DNA from: Teichococcus aestuarii
Lineage (GTDB): Bacteria > Pseudomonadota > Alphaproteobacteria > Acetobacterales > Acetobacteraceae
Assembly: GCF_003116135.1 (NCBI RefSeq)
Contig: NZ_PDOA01000016.1
Location: forward strand, 34,251-98,250
DNA length: 64,000 nucleotides
Direction: 5' to 3'
Below, piece by piece: positions 9,193-16,753 of this stretch. A model generated the notes under the pieces. That model was not told the DNA's origin. It searched no databases and was given only the letters and a program-made list of their open reading frames with translations. Position 1 is the first letter of the stretch. Each line of letters starts with the position of its first letter. A program made the position numbers and the translations under genes.

Positions 9193-11562
9193 ATGCGCAC
9201 CCTGCACGTCCTGCTGCTGTTGCTGTGCGCCTGGGCCGCCCCGGCCCTGGCGCAGAACGCCGCCCCGCCCGCCGCCGCTCCGCCCGCCGCCGCCCCACCC
9301 GGCGCCGCCGTGCCGGCGGGCGAGGCCGCGCGCCTGCTGGGCCTGCTGCGCGACGACGCCCGGCGGGCCGAGCTGATTCGCACGCTGGAGGCCCTGGCCG
9401 CCGCCGAGCGGCAGGCCGCCGCCACGCGCGGCCCCGCTCCGGCCGCCGCGCCCGCCGCCGCTCCGGCCACAGCTCCGGCCGCGCCATCCGCCGCGCCGGC
9501 CTCCCCGGCCCCCGAGCAGCCCGCCGCCGCCGCCCCCGGCCAGGCGGTGGAGCAGCTCCTGGCGCCCAACACGCTGGGCGGCCAGCTGCTGATCGGCGCC
9601 TCGCAGCGGCTGGAATGGCTCTCCACCCAGATCGTCAGCACGGCCGAGGCGGTCACCGACCTGCCGGGGTTGCTCGGCTGGTTCTCCTCCCTGGCGCGCG
9701 ACCCGGTGACCCAGGCGCGGGTGGCCGATGCCTCCTGGAAGCTGGCGCTGCTGCTCGGCCTCGGCGTGCTGGCAGAGTGGCTGGCGCACCGTGCCCTGCA
9801 CCGCCCGCGCGAGCGGCTGGACGCGCTGGCGCCCGAGGCCGGCAATGCCTGGACCTGGCTGCGCCGGGTGCCGCTGGTGCTGGCGCGGCTGCTGCTGGAC
9901 CTGCTGCCGATCGCCGCCTTCGCCGTCATCTCCTACGGGCTGATCGGCGCGGTGCAGCCGCTGCCCACCACCCAGCTCGTGCTGCTGACGGCCAACAACG
10001 CCTACATCGTCGCCCGGCTGATCATGGCGCTGAGCCGGATGCTGTTCTCCCCCGCCTCCGCCCATCTGCGGCTGCTGCCCTGCGCCGACCTCACGGCCGC
10101 CTATGTCACGGTCTGGCTGCGGCGCATCGTGGTGGTGATGATCACCGGCGGCGCGGTGGCGGAGGCGGGGCTGCTGTTCGGCCTGCCCTGGGGCGCCTAC
10201 GACGCCATCCTGCGCCTGGTGCTGCTGATCGCCTCGGTGTTCCTCGGCATCATCGTGCTGCAGAACCGGGTGGCGGTGGCGCAGAAGCTGCGCGCGCCCC
10301 CGCTGAAGCCGGGCGACGTGCCGAACCGCTCCCGCGCCGCGCTGCGCCGCTTCCGCGACTGGCTGGCCGAGGTGTGGCACGTGCTCGCCATCCTCTACCT
10401 GCTGGCGCTCTGGGGCGTCTGGGCGCTCGAGATCCGCGACGGCTTCACCCGCCTGCTGCGCGCCAGCCTGCTCACCGTGCTGGTGCTCTCGCTCGCCAAG
10501 GGGCTCGACGTGCTGCTGCGCCGGGCGCTGGCGGGCAGCTTCCGCATCGCCCCCGACCTCGCCGGCCGCTACCCGGCGCTGGAGGCGCGCGCCAACCGCT
10601 ACGTGCCGCTGCTGAAGGGCGGCATCTCCGGCTTCCTGACGGTGCTGACGGTGCTCACCCTGCTGGAGGTGTGGGGCATCGATTCCTTCGCCTGGTTCGC
10701 GCCGGGCGAGCTGGGCAGCCGGGTGCTGCGCTCGGCCCTCTCGGTCGGCTTCACCGCGGTGGTGGCGGTGGTGGTGTGGGAGGCGGTGAACGCCGCCATC
10801 CAGCGCCACCTCGACCGCCTCTCGCGCGATGCCGAGGCCGCCCGCAGCGCCCGCGTCCGCACCCTGGTGCCGATGCTGCGCACCACGCTGTTCGTCGTCA
10901 TCCTGCTGTTCGTGGCCTTCAACCTGCTCACCGAGCTGGGCGTGAACGTGGCGCCGCTGCTGGCCGGCGCCGGCGTCATCGGCCTGGCGCTGGGCTTCGG
11001 CTCGCAGAAGCTGGTGCAGGACGTCATCACCGGCGTCTTCCTGCTGTTCGAGGACGCCATGGCGGTGGGCGACGTGGTCAATCTCGGCGGCAAGGGCGGC
11101 GTGGTGGAGAAGCTCTCCATCCGCTCCATCACGCTGCGCGACCTCGACGGCAGCGTGCACATCATCCCGTTCAGCACCGTCACCGCCGTCACCAACATGA
11201 CGCGGGACTTCTCCTTCGCCCTGCTCGACGTGCAGGTGGCCTACCGCGAGAGCACCGACAAGGTGGTGGAGCTGCTGCAGGCGCTCTGCCAGGAGATGCG
11301 CGCGGAGGCCAAGTGGGGCCTCGTCATCCGCGACGAGATGGAGGTGCTGGGCGTGGACCGGCTGCCGCCGGACGGGCCGGTGATCCGCGTGCGGATCAAG
11401 ACCGAGCCGATCCAGCGCTGGAACGTGATGCGCGAGATGAACCGCCGCATCAAGCAGCGCTTCGACGAGCTGGGCATCGAGATCCCGGCGCAGCGGCAGA
11501 AGCTGATGTTCGAGGGCACGCCCCCGTCGGGCTTCCCGCCGGTGGCGGCGCCGCAGCCGTGA
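9193..11562 (+). CDS. Large MscS-family mechanosensitive channel
   Basis: This is a 789-residue inner-membrane protein. A Sec signal peptide (MRTLHVLLLLLCAWAAPALAQ) is followed by an Ala/Pro-rich, presumably periplasmic segment to about residue 120. Several transmembrane helices come next, then the MscS core from about residue 570. The pore-lining helix and beta-domain block is clear: LLAGAGVIGLALGFGSQKLVQDVITG followed by EDAMAVGDVVNLGG and the FSTVTAVTNMTRDF strand. The extra N-terminal helices resemble MscK/YbdG-class large channels that release solutes on hypo-osmotic shock. An in-frame GTG at 9184 is an alternative start, but the ATG at 9193 gives a better signal peptide. A second gene of this kind lies at 26.9-29.4 kb. 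Confidence 0.9.
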   Translation: MRTLHVLLLLLCAWAAPALAQNAAPPAAAPPAAAPPGAAVPAGEAARLLGLLRDDARRAELIRTLEALAAAERQAAATRGPAPAAAPAAAPATAPAAPSAAPASPAPEQPAAAAPGQAVEQLLAPNTLGGQLLIGASQRLEWLSTQIVSTAEAVTDLPGLLGWFSSLARDPVTQARVADASWKLALLLGLGVLAEWLAHRALHRPRERLDALAPEAGNAWTWLRRVPLVLARLLLDLLPIAAFAVISYGLIGAVQPLPTTQLVLLTANNAYIVARLIMALSRMLFSPASAHLRLLPCADLTAAYVTVWLRRIVVVMITGGAVAEAGLLFGLPWGAYDAILRLVLLIASVFLGIIVLQNRVAVAQKLRAPPLKPGDVPNRSRAALRRFRDWLAEVWHVLAILYLLALWGVWALEIRDGFTRLLRASLLTVLVLSLAKGLDVLLRRALAGSFRIAPDLAGRYPALEARANRYVPLLKGGISGFLTVLTVLTLLEVWGIDSFAWFAPGELGSRVLRSALSVGFTAVVAVVVWEAVNAAIQRHLDRLSRDAEAARSARVRTLVPMLRTTLFVVILLFVAFNLLTELGVNVAPLLAGAGVIGLALGFGSQKLVQDVITGVFLLFEDAMAVGDVVNLGGKGGVVEKLSIRSITLRDLDGSVHIIPFSTVTAVTNMTRDFSFALLDVQVAYRESTDKVVELLQALCQEMRAEAKWGLVIRDEMEVLGVDRLPPDGPVIRVRIKTEPIQRWNVMREMNRRIKQRFDELGIEIPAQRQKLMFEGTPPSGFPPVAAPQP

Positions 11563-11594
11563 GGAAGGCGGGCGCGGGAGGCGCAGGAACGGGC

Positions 11595-11623
11595 TTGCCT
11601 CGCGGCGCGGGGCGGGCTTATCG
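11595..11623 (+). promoter_or_regulatory. Candidate promoter for the leader peptide/ACT transcript
   Basis: TTGCCT at 11595-11600 is followed after 17 bp by TTATCG at 11618-11623, which would place the start of transcription at or only a few bases before the ATG at 11631. The -10 match is weak, so this is a candidate only. It would explain why the leader peptide has no recognisable Shine-Dalgarno sequence, because the message could be leaderless. Confidence 0.25.
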
Positions 11624-11630
11624 TGCGGCC

Positions 11631-11681
11631 ATGCGCCGTATTCGGAACATCGGGATCGTCATTAGCGGCCCGGCCGCCTGA
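11631..11681 (+). CDS. Candidate Ile/Val-rich leader peptide (attenuator uORF)
   Basis: This short ORF reads MRRIRNIGIVISGPAA and stops at TGA. Four isoleucines and one valine occur in the eight residues IRNIGIVI, the composition expected of a ribosome-stalling leader peptide that senses branched-chain amino acids. Its stop codon lies inside a strong hairpin (11669-11707), and an ACT-domain protein gene of the acetolactate-synthase regulatory-subunit type begins 75 bp downstream. No clear ribosome-binding site precedes it. The assignment rests on composition and position only. I know of no experimental support and it could be a chance ORF. Confidence 0.5.
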   Translation: MRRIRNIGIVISGPAA

Positions 11682-11707
11682 GCGCCCTGCGGGGGGCAGC
11701 GGCCGGG
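11669..11707 (+). promoter_or_regulatory. Hairpin overlapping the leader-peptide stop, possible attenuator
   Basis: A 9-bp perfect stem CCCGGCCGC/GCGGCCGGG (11669-11677 with 11699-11707) encloses a second small stem GCCC/GGGC (11684-11687 with 11694-11697). Just upstream, GCGGCC at 11665-11670 is also complementary to GGCCGC at 11672-11677, so two mutually exclusive structures can form, as in attenuators. There is no T-run after the stem, so if it acts on transcription it is not a canonical intrinsic terminator. Control of translation of the ACT gene is an alternative. Confidence 0.4.
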
Positions 11708-11756
11708 ATCAACCCCGCGCGACCATCCCCACCGAATGATCCGGAAGCTTCTCCCC

Positions 11757-12035
11757 ATGTCCGACCATCCCTGCGCCCTTACGGCCGCCCGCTTCACCGT
11801 CCTCGCCGAGGCCTATCCCGGCCTGCTCTCCCGCGTGCTGGAGCCCTTCGCCAAGCGCGACCTGACGCCCGACCGCGTCCGCTCGCAGCGCGAGGGCGAG
11901 CTGCTGCGCACCGAGATCGCGCTCGACGCCATGCCGGTGGAGATGCTGCACCTGGTGGCCGGCAATCTGGGCCAGATCGTCGGCGTGCTGCGGGTGGAGG
12001 CCATGGAGGGCCGCCACATCCGCCTGGCGGCGTGA
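11757..12035 (+). CDS. ACT-domain protein (acetolactate synthase small-subunit-like)
   Basis: This is a 92-residue single ACT-domain protein. The core ALTAARFTVLAEAYPGLLSRVLEPFAKRDLTPDRVRS has the strand-helix pattern of the IlvN/IlvM and regulatory ACT domains, with the ligand-binding loop region around EAYPGLLSRV. The second half (EIALDAMPVEMLHLVAGNLGQIVGVLRVEAM) completes the beta-alpha-beta-beta-alpha-beta fold. ACT domains bind amino acids to regulate enzymes, but no large catalytic subunit is encoded next to it, so its partner is unknown. The ATG at 11757 has GGAAG nine bases upstream; an in-frame ATG at 11736 lacks a site. The leader peptide and hairpin upstream point to branched-chain amino acid control. 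Confidence 0.72.
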   Translation: MSDHPCALTAARFTVLAEAYPGLLSRVLEPFAKRDLTPDRVRSQREGELLRTEIALDAMPVEMLHLVAGNLGQIVGVLRVEAMEGRHIRLAA

Positions 12036-12056
12036 GCCGAGCCGCCTGAACGCAGA

Positions 12057-12092
12057 GGGGCGCCGCCCGGCCTGCCCGCCGGGCGGCGCCCC
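12057..12092. terminator. Strong hairpin between convergent genes
   Basis: A perfect 14-bp GC stem (12057-12070 with 12079-12092) encloses an 8-nt loop. It sits between the ACT gene (+, ends 12035) and the CBS-BON gene (-, ends 12111), where a bidirectional terminator is expected. There is no T-run on either side. Confidence 0.6.
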
Positions 12093-12110
12093 GCGCCTCG
12101 GCCGCCCCCT

Positions 12111-12809
12111 TCAGGCAGCGGCGAAGAGCTGGGCCGGCATGGGCTGGGTGTTGTCCACCACCGCCTTCACGCCAGGCACCTGCGCGGCCAGCACCTTGAG
12201 CCCGCGCAGCACGGCCGCGCTGTTGCTGAAGCCGTGCAGCTCCACCACCCCGTCCTTCACGTCGACCAGGGTGAAGAAGGTGTCCGCCCAGGGCTCGCGC
12301 CGCATCGCCGCCAGCACGGCGCGGCGCAGCCGCTCGTCGGAATACTCGCCCGTCTCGGCCGGCGGCTCGACCAGCGCGCGCAGCAGGTCGGCGCGGCTGA
12401 CGAGGCCGAGCAGCCGCTTCTCATGCGTCACCAGCACGCGGCGGATGCCCTTCTCCTCCATCATCGCCGCGATCTCGGAGACCGGCGTGGTGGGGGCGAC
12501 GGTGACGACGTCGCGCGTCATCACGTCGGCGGCGGTGGCGCCGTGGCTGGCGGCGTAGCGGTCGGCCAGCCGGTCCATGTCGGTGAAGAGCTGGCGCAGC
12601 AGGCCCATCGGCTTGCCGTCGCCGCCCGTCAGGCGGCGGATCAGGTCCGCCTCGGTGACGATGCCGAGCAGCTTGCCATCGGCGCCCAGCACCGGCACGG
12701 CGGAGATGCCGCGCTCGGAGAGCAGGCGGGCGATGGCCAGCACCGGCGTCTCCGGCGGCACCGTCACCACATTCTCGGTCATCAGGTCCTTGGCGTTCAG
12801 CACGGTCAT
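12111..12809 (-). CDS. CBS-pair and BON-domain protein
   Basis: This is a 232-residue cytoplasmic protein. Two CBS domains (residues about 8-60, starting AKDLMTENVVTVPP, and about 94-150, ADVMTRDVVTVAPTTPVSEIA) form a Bateman module of the kind that binds adenine nucleotides. A C-terminal BON-like domain follows (SDERLRRAVLAAMRREPWADTFF to VLAAQVPGVKAVVDN). BON domains usually bind membranes or partners. Proteins with this architecture are common in alphaproteobacteria and often stress-related, but their role is not defined. The gene stands alone, with a strong hairpin after its stop, and is divergent from the TRAP operon about 180 bp away. Confidence 0.85.
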   Translation of the reverse strand: MTVLNAKDLMTENVVTVPPETPVLAIARLLSERGISAVPVLGADGKLLGIVTEADLIRRLTGGDGKPMGLLRQLFTDMDRLADRYAASHGATAADVMTRDVVTVAPTTPVSEIAAMMEEKGIRRVLVTHEKRLLGLVSRADLLRALVEPPAETGEYSDERLRRAVLAAMRREPWADTFFTLVDVKDGVVELHGFSNSAAVLRGLKVLAAQVPGVKAVVDNTQPMPAQLFAAA

Positions 12810-12987
12810 GGCGGCTGCTCCTATCCGATGCGCCCATCATGCGCCCCGCCGGCCCGGCACGCCTTGATGCGCATCAATCGCGGCGCGGCCTTGGCATCCA
12901 CCCTGGCGGATGCCCTGGATGAAGCTTCCACCGGGCCGCGCGGGCAGGATAGGGTGCGGATACAGAACAAAATCAGGGAGGATTCCA

Positions 12988-13971
12988 ATGCCGAGGCTCG
13001 CACGCCGCAGCATCCTGGCCGGGCTGGCCGCCACCGGCGGCATGGCCGCCTTCGGGCGCGCCCGGGCGCAGGGCAGCCAGCAGCTCTCCATCGCCACCGG
13101 CACCACGGGCGGCGTCTACTACCCGCTGGGGGGCGGGCTGGCCAACCTGCTCTCGCGCTCCATCCCCGGCCTCTCCGCCACGGTGGAGGTGACGGGCGGC
13201 TCGGTGGCCAACCTGCAATTGCTGGGCGCGGGCCGCGCCGACCTCGTCTTCACTCAGGTGGATGCCGCGGTGGACGCGGTGCGCGGCAATGAGCGCTTCA
13301 AGGGCCGGCCCGTGGCGGCGCGCGCCATCGCGGTGCTCTACACCAACCGCATGCAGGTGGTGACCACGGCGGCCAGCGGCATCACCAGCCTGGAGGGGAT
13401 GAAGGGCAAGCGCATCTCCACCGGCGCCCCCGGCTCGGCCACCGAGGTGATGGCCTTCCGCCTGCTGGAGGCCGCCGGGCTGGACCGCGACAAGGATTTC
13501 CGCGCCCGCGAGCGCCTCTCGCCCGCCGAGAGCACCAACGCGGTGAAGGACGGCAAGCTCGACGCCTATTTCTTCGTCTCCGGCGTGCCGACCAGCGCCA
13601 TCACCGACCTTGGCGCCTCGCCCGGCGTGCAGCTCGTGCTGATCGACCACGACCAGTACGTGCCGCGCATCGTCGAGAAGCACGGGCCGGTCTATTTCCC
13701 CGAGGTGATCCCGGCCGGCACCTATCCGGGGCAGGCCACGGACAACCGGCAGATGTCGGTGGCCAACATCCTGGCGGTGCGCGAGGACATGCCGGAGGCG
13801 CAGGTCGCCGCCCTGCTCAAGGCCGCCTGGGAAGGGCGCGAGGAGCTGGGCCGGGTGCACGCCGAGGGCCGCAACTTCGCGCTCGCCGCGCAGAAGAGCG
13901 CCGCCGCCGGCATCCCCTGGCACAAGGCGGCCGAGGCCTTCTGGACGGCGCAGGGCGCGAAGCTGGCATGA
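12988..13971 (+). CDS. TAXI-family TRAP transporter solute-binding protein
   Basis: This is a 327-residue periplasmic binding protein of the TAXI group, recognised by IATGTTGGVYYPLGGGLANLLS at the start of the mature chain. Further family segments are ADLVFTQVDAAVDAV, ISTGAPGSATEVMAFRLLEAAG and the C-terminal MPEAQVAALLKAAWEG helix. The N terminus (MPRLARRSILAGLAATGG) has a twin-Arg pair and a hydrophobic stretch, so it is a signal peptide, possibly Tat-type. The ATG at 12988 has AGGGAG at 12975-12980. TAXI substrates (glutamate and various carboxylates in the few cases known) cannot be inferred. The fused permease gene follows after 41 bp, forming a complete transporter. Confidence 0.9.
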   Translation: MPRLARRSILAGLAATGGMAAFGRARAQGSQQLSIATGTTGGVYYPLGGGLANLLSRSIPGLSATVEVTGGSVANLQLLGAGRADLVFTQVDAAVDAVRGNERFKGRPVAARAIAVLYTNRMQVVTTAASGITSLEGMKGKRISTGAPGSATEVMAFRLLEAAGLDRDKDFRARERLSPAESTNAVKDGKLDAYFFVSGVPTSAITDLGASPGVQLVLIDHDQYVPRIVEKHGPVYFPEVIPAGTYPGQATDNRQMSVANILAVREDMPEAQVAALLKAAWEGREELGRVHAEGRNFALAAQKSAAAGIPWHKAAEAFWTAQGAKLA

Positions 13972-14012
13972 GGCCCCGCCTCCCTCCCGCGCCGGGCGGA
14001 GGCCGCGGCTGA

Positions 14013-16022
14013 ATGCAGCCCCCGCGCAACCCGCCGCTCCACAACCTGCCGCCGGAGATCGACCCCGCGTCGCTCGACCAGGGCACCGCCGCCCGGGTGG
14101 AGCGGCTGATCGAGGAGGAGGAGGGCGTGCAGAACCGCTTCGGCGGGCTGCTCGGCCACGCGGCCACCCTCCTCGCCGTGGCGATGAGCCTGTTCCACCT
14201 CTGGGCCGCCTGGGACATCGTGCCCACCACCACGCTGCGCTTCGTGCATGTGGGCTTCGCGCTGGCCATCGGCTTCTTCCTGTTCCCCCTCTCCCGCCGC
14301 TTCCGCGACCGGCTGATGCTGTGGGACCTGGCGCTGATCGGCCTCGGCCTGTTCTGCACCTGGTACCTGATCGCTGGCGGCGACGACCTGCTCGACCGCT
14401 ACGTCTTCCCCGAGCCGATGGACCTGGTGGTGGGCTGGCTGCTGGTGGCGCTGGTGCTGGAGGCCACGCGCCGCACCACGGGCTGGATCATGCCCGCCGT
14501 GGCCATCGCCTTCATGCTCTATGCCTTCTGGGGCAACCACCTGCCCGCGCCCTGGACCCACCGGGGCTACGACACCACCCGCCTGATCCCGCACCTGACC
14601 ATCACGCTGGACGGCATCTTCGGCACGGCGGTGGATGTCTCGGCCACGCTGATCATCCTGTTCACCATCTACGGCGCCATCCTGCAGGGCAGCGGGGCGG
14701 GCAAGTTCTTCGTCGATTTCAGCTTCGCGCTCACGGGGGGCAAGCCGACCAGCGCCGGGCGCACGGTGGTGCTCTCCTCCTTCCTGCTGGGCGGCCCCTC
14801 GGGCTCGGGCGTCGCCACCACCGTGACGCTCGGCACCGTGGCCTGGCCGATGATGAAGCGCGTCGGCTACCGCCCCGACGATGCCGGCGGGCTGCTGGCG
14901 GCGGGCGGGCTGGGGGCCATCATCTCGCCGCCCGTGCTGGGCGCGGCGGCCTTCCTGATCGCGGAATACCTCAAGCTCGGCTATCTCGACGTGCTGCGCA
15001 TGGCGGCGATCCCGACCGTGCTCTACTACGCCTCCCTCCTGTTCATGGTGGAGCTGGACCAGCGCCGCCTCGGCGCCGTGCCGCCGCTGGAGGCCATGGC
15101 GGTGACGCCGGCCGGAGAGCTGGCGCGGCGCTACGGCTTCCACTTCTCCTCGCTCGTCGCCATCGTGGTGTTCATGGCGCTGGGCTACAGCGCGACGCTG
15201 GCCGTGCTCTACGCCATGGGGGTGGCGGTGGTGCTCTCCTTCCTGCGGGCGGAGACGGCGATGGTGCCGCGCCGGCTGGTCACGGCGCTGGCCTCGGGCG
15301 CCATCCAGGCGGTGGGCATCGCCGCCACCTGCGCCTGCGCCGGCATCATCGTGGGCTGCATCACCCTCACCGGGCTGGGGCTGAAATTCTCCGAGATCGC
15401 CATCCAGGCGGCGGGCGGCTCCCTGGTGGTCACGGCGCTCTACACGGCGCTGATCGTCTGGATCGTCGGCCTCGCGGTGCCGGTGACGGCCAGCTACATC
15501 ATCTCGGCCGTGGTGGCGGCGCCGGCGCTGATGAAGCTCGGCGTGCCGGACTACGCGGCGCACATGTTCGTCTTCTACTACGCCGTGCTGTCCGAGGTCT
15601 CGCCGCCCACCGCGCTCTCGCCCTTCGCCGCCGCCGCCATCACCGGCGCCGGCCCCTACCGCACCACCTTGCAGGCCTGGAAATACACCCTGCCCGCCTT
15701 CGTGCTGCCCTTCGTCTTCGTCACCGACCCGGAGGGGGTGGGGCTGCTGCTCTCGCTCACCCCGCAGATGACATGGGCGGACGTGGCGTGGCAGGTGGTG
15801 CTGGCGGCGCTCGGCCTCGCCGCGCTGGCGGCCGGCTGCCAGGGCCAGGCGCGCCGGCCGCTCGGCCTGCCGGAGCGGCTGGGCTTCGTCGCGGCGGGTC
15901 TGCTGCTGGTGTTCCCGGCGCTGCTGGACGGGCTGCTACCCGCGCCGCACTGGCTGGGCCTCGGCCTCGCCGGCGCGCTGCTGCTGCCGCAGTTCCGCGT
16001 GCCCGCCCGCCCCGTGCTGTAG
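14013..16022 (+). CDS. TRAP transporter fused permease (DctQM type)
   Basis: This is a 669-residue polytopic inner-membrane protein that fuses the small (DctQ-like, about residues 45-160) and large (DctM-like, about 165-600) subunits of a TRAP carrier, the form that partners TAXI binding proteins. DctM-like blocks include GQ/GSGAGKFFVDFSFALTGGKPTS, SSFLLGGPSGSGVATTVTLG, AGGLGAIISPPVLGAAAFL and SEVSPPTALSPFAAAAITG. It uses an ion gradient (usually sodium) and the preceding binding protein for uptake. The ATG at 14013 begins MQPPRNPPLHN, a cytosolic polar lead before the first helix. Transcription probably ends at the hairpin following the stop. Confidence 0.92.
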   Translation: MQPPRNPPLHNLPPEIDPASLDQGTAARVERLIEEEEGVQNRFGGLLGHAATLLAVAMSLFHLWAAWDIVPTTTLRFVHVGFALAIGFFLFPLSRRFRDRLMLWDLALIGLGLFCTWYLIAGGDDLLDRYVFPEPMDLVVGWLLVALVLEATRRTTGWIMPAVAIAFMLYAFWGNHLPAPWTHRGYDTTRLIPHLTITLDGIFGTAVDVSATLIILFTIYGAILQGSGAGKFFVDFSFALTGGKPTSAGRTVVLSSFLLGGPSGSGVATTVTLGTVAWPMMKRVGYRPDDAGGLLAAGGLGAIISPPVLGAAAFLIAEYLKLGYLDVLRMAAIPTVLYYASLLFMVELDQRRLGAVPPLEAMAVTPAGELARRYGFHFSSLVAIVVFMALGYSATLAVLYAMGVAVVLSFLRAETAMVPRRLVTALASGAIQAVGIAATCACAGIIVGCITLTGLGLKFSEIAIQAAGGSLVVTALYTALIVWIVGLAVPVTASYIISAVVAAPALMKLGVPDYAAHMFVFYYAVLSEVSPPTALSPFAAAAITGAGPYRTTLQAWKYTLPAFVLPFVFVTDPEGVGLLLSLTPQMTWADVAWQVVLAALGLAALAAGCQGQARRPLGLPERLGFVAAGLLLVFPALLDGLLPAPHWLGLGLAGALLLPQFRVPARPVL

Positions 16023-16035
16023 CCGGGCGCCGAAG

Positions 16036-16070
16036 GGGCCCGGGGAATTCCTCTCCCCGGGTCCCGCTTT
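16036..16070 (+). terminator. Intrinsic-type terminator after the TRAP operon
   Basis: A GC-rich stem (GGGCCCGGGGA at 16036-16046 with TCCCCGGGTCCC at 16054-16065, one bulge) is followed by GCTTTT. It lies 14 bp after the permease stop. Confidence 0.65.
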
Positions 16071-16097
16071 TCCTGGCGGCCTGGCGCCTTAACCATT

Positions 16098-16113
16098 ATC
16101 ACGTTCCCGTGAT
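16098..16113. promoter_or_regulatory. ATCACG-TTCC-CGTGAT inverted repeat upstream of the YjbF gene
   Basis: This perfect 6-bp inverted repeat with a 4-bp spacer ends 16 bp before the ATG at 16130, in a short AT-richer patch. Its position suits an operator or a small 5'UTR hairpin. I do not recognise the motif. Confidence 0.3.
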
Positions 16114-16129
16114 TGTTGAGGCGATCGGC

Positions 16130-16753
16130 ATGCGCGCCCTGCTCGGCCTTCTCCTGCTGCTGCCCGGCTGTGCCCTGCCCGGCTTCGTCGGCGACGCCCT
16201 GGGGCTGGGTCGCGAGCCCCTGCCGCCCCTGGCGGAGGCGGACACCACCCTGCCCGCCCCGCCCGACGGCACGCCCGCGCTGCGGCTGCAATGGGCCGGG
16301 GGGCAGGCGCTGGCGGTGCTGGTCGAGCAGCATGGCGAGCGGCGGATGTGGCGCAGCGCCGGCGGGCTGGTGGTGGCCACCGAGGGGGGGCGCATCACCG
16401 CCACCGCCGGGCTGCGGGAATGGATCGCCGGCAGCCGCCTGGACGGGGCGGACCCGCTGGAGGAACCGCTGGAGCTCGCCGCCCGCCCCGCCACGCTGCG
16501 CCGGCAGCTGGACCTGATGCGGGCGGACCGGGCGCCGCAGGGCATGCGCTTCGGCCTCTCCCTCACCTGCCGGCTGGGCGCCGCCCGGCGGGAGGCGGTG
16601 CTGCTGGTGAGCGAACAGTGCCGCGGCGGCGGCGCCGCCTTCACCAACCGCTACTGGGCGGACCCGGCCACGGGCGGCATCTGGCGCTCCGAGCAATGGG
16701 TGGGCGAGGCCGGCATGCTGCGGCTGGAGGTGGTCACGCCGCCTTCCAGCTGA
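16130..16753 (+). CDS. YjbF/GfcB-family lipoprotein
   Basis: This is a 207-residue outer-membrane lipoprotein candidate. The N terminus MRALLGLLLLLPGC ends in a lipobox-like LPGC with Cys14 as the lipidation site. The C-terminal segment TGGIWRSEQWVGEAGMLRLEVVTP and the VVATEGGRITATAGLREWI stretch match the YjbF/GfcB (YmcC) family, which is linked to exopolysaccharide or group 4 capsule export. The usual partners (YjbE, G, H) are not next to it. Instead it overlaps, tail to tail by 20 bp, a WecA-like sugar-phosphate transferase gene on the other strand. An upstream in-frame GTG would add seven residues but would spoil nothing else; the ATG is preferred. Confidence 0.7.
   Translation: MRALLGLLLLLPGCALPGFVGDALGLGREPLPPLAEADTTLPAPPDGTPALRLQWAGGQALAVLVEQHGERRMWRSAGGLVVATEGGRITATAGLREWIAGSRLDGADPLEEPLELAARPATLRRQLDLMRADRAPQGMRFGLSLTCRLGAARREAVLLVSEQCRGGGAAFTNRYWADPATGGIWRSEQWVGEAGMLRLEVVTPPSS

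Noticed and set aside
7900..11160. Very long minus-strand open frame (over 1000 codons) extending from the MFS gene across the MscS gene
   Set aside because: Only the first part (to 9090) matches an MFS protein. The rest is a His/Gln/Arg-rich antisense shadow of the MscS coding strand, typical of GC-rich genomes.
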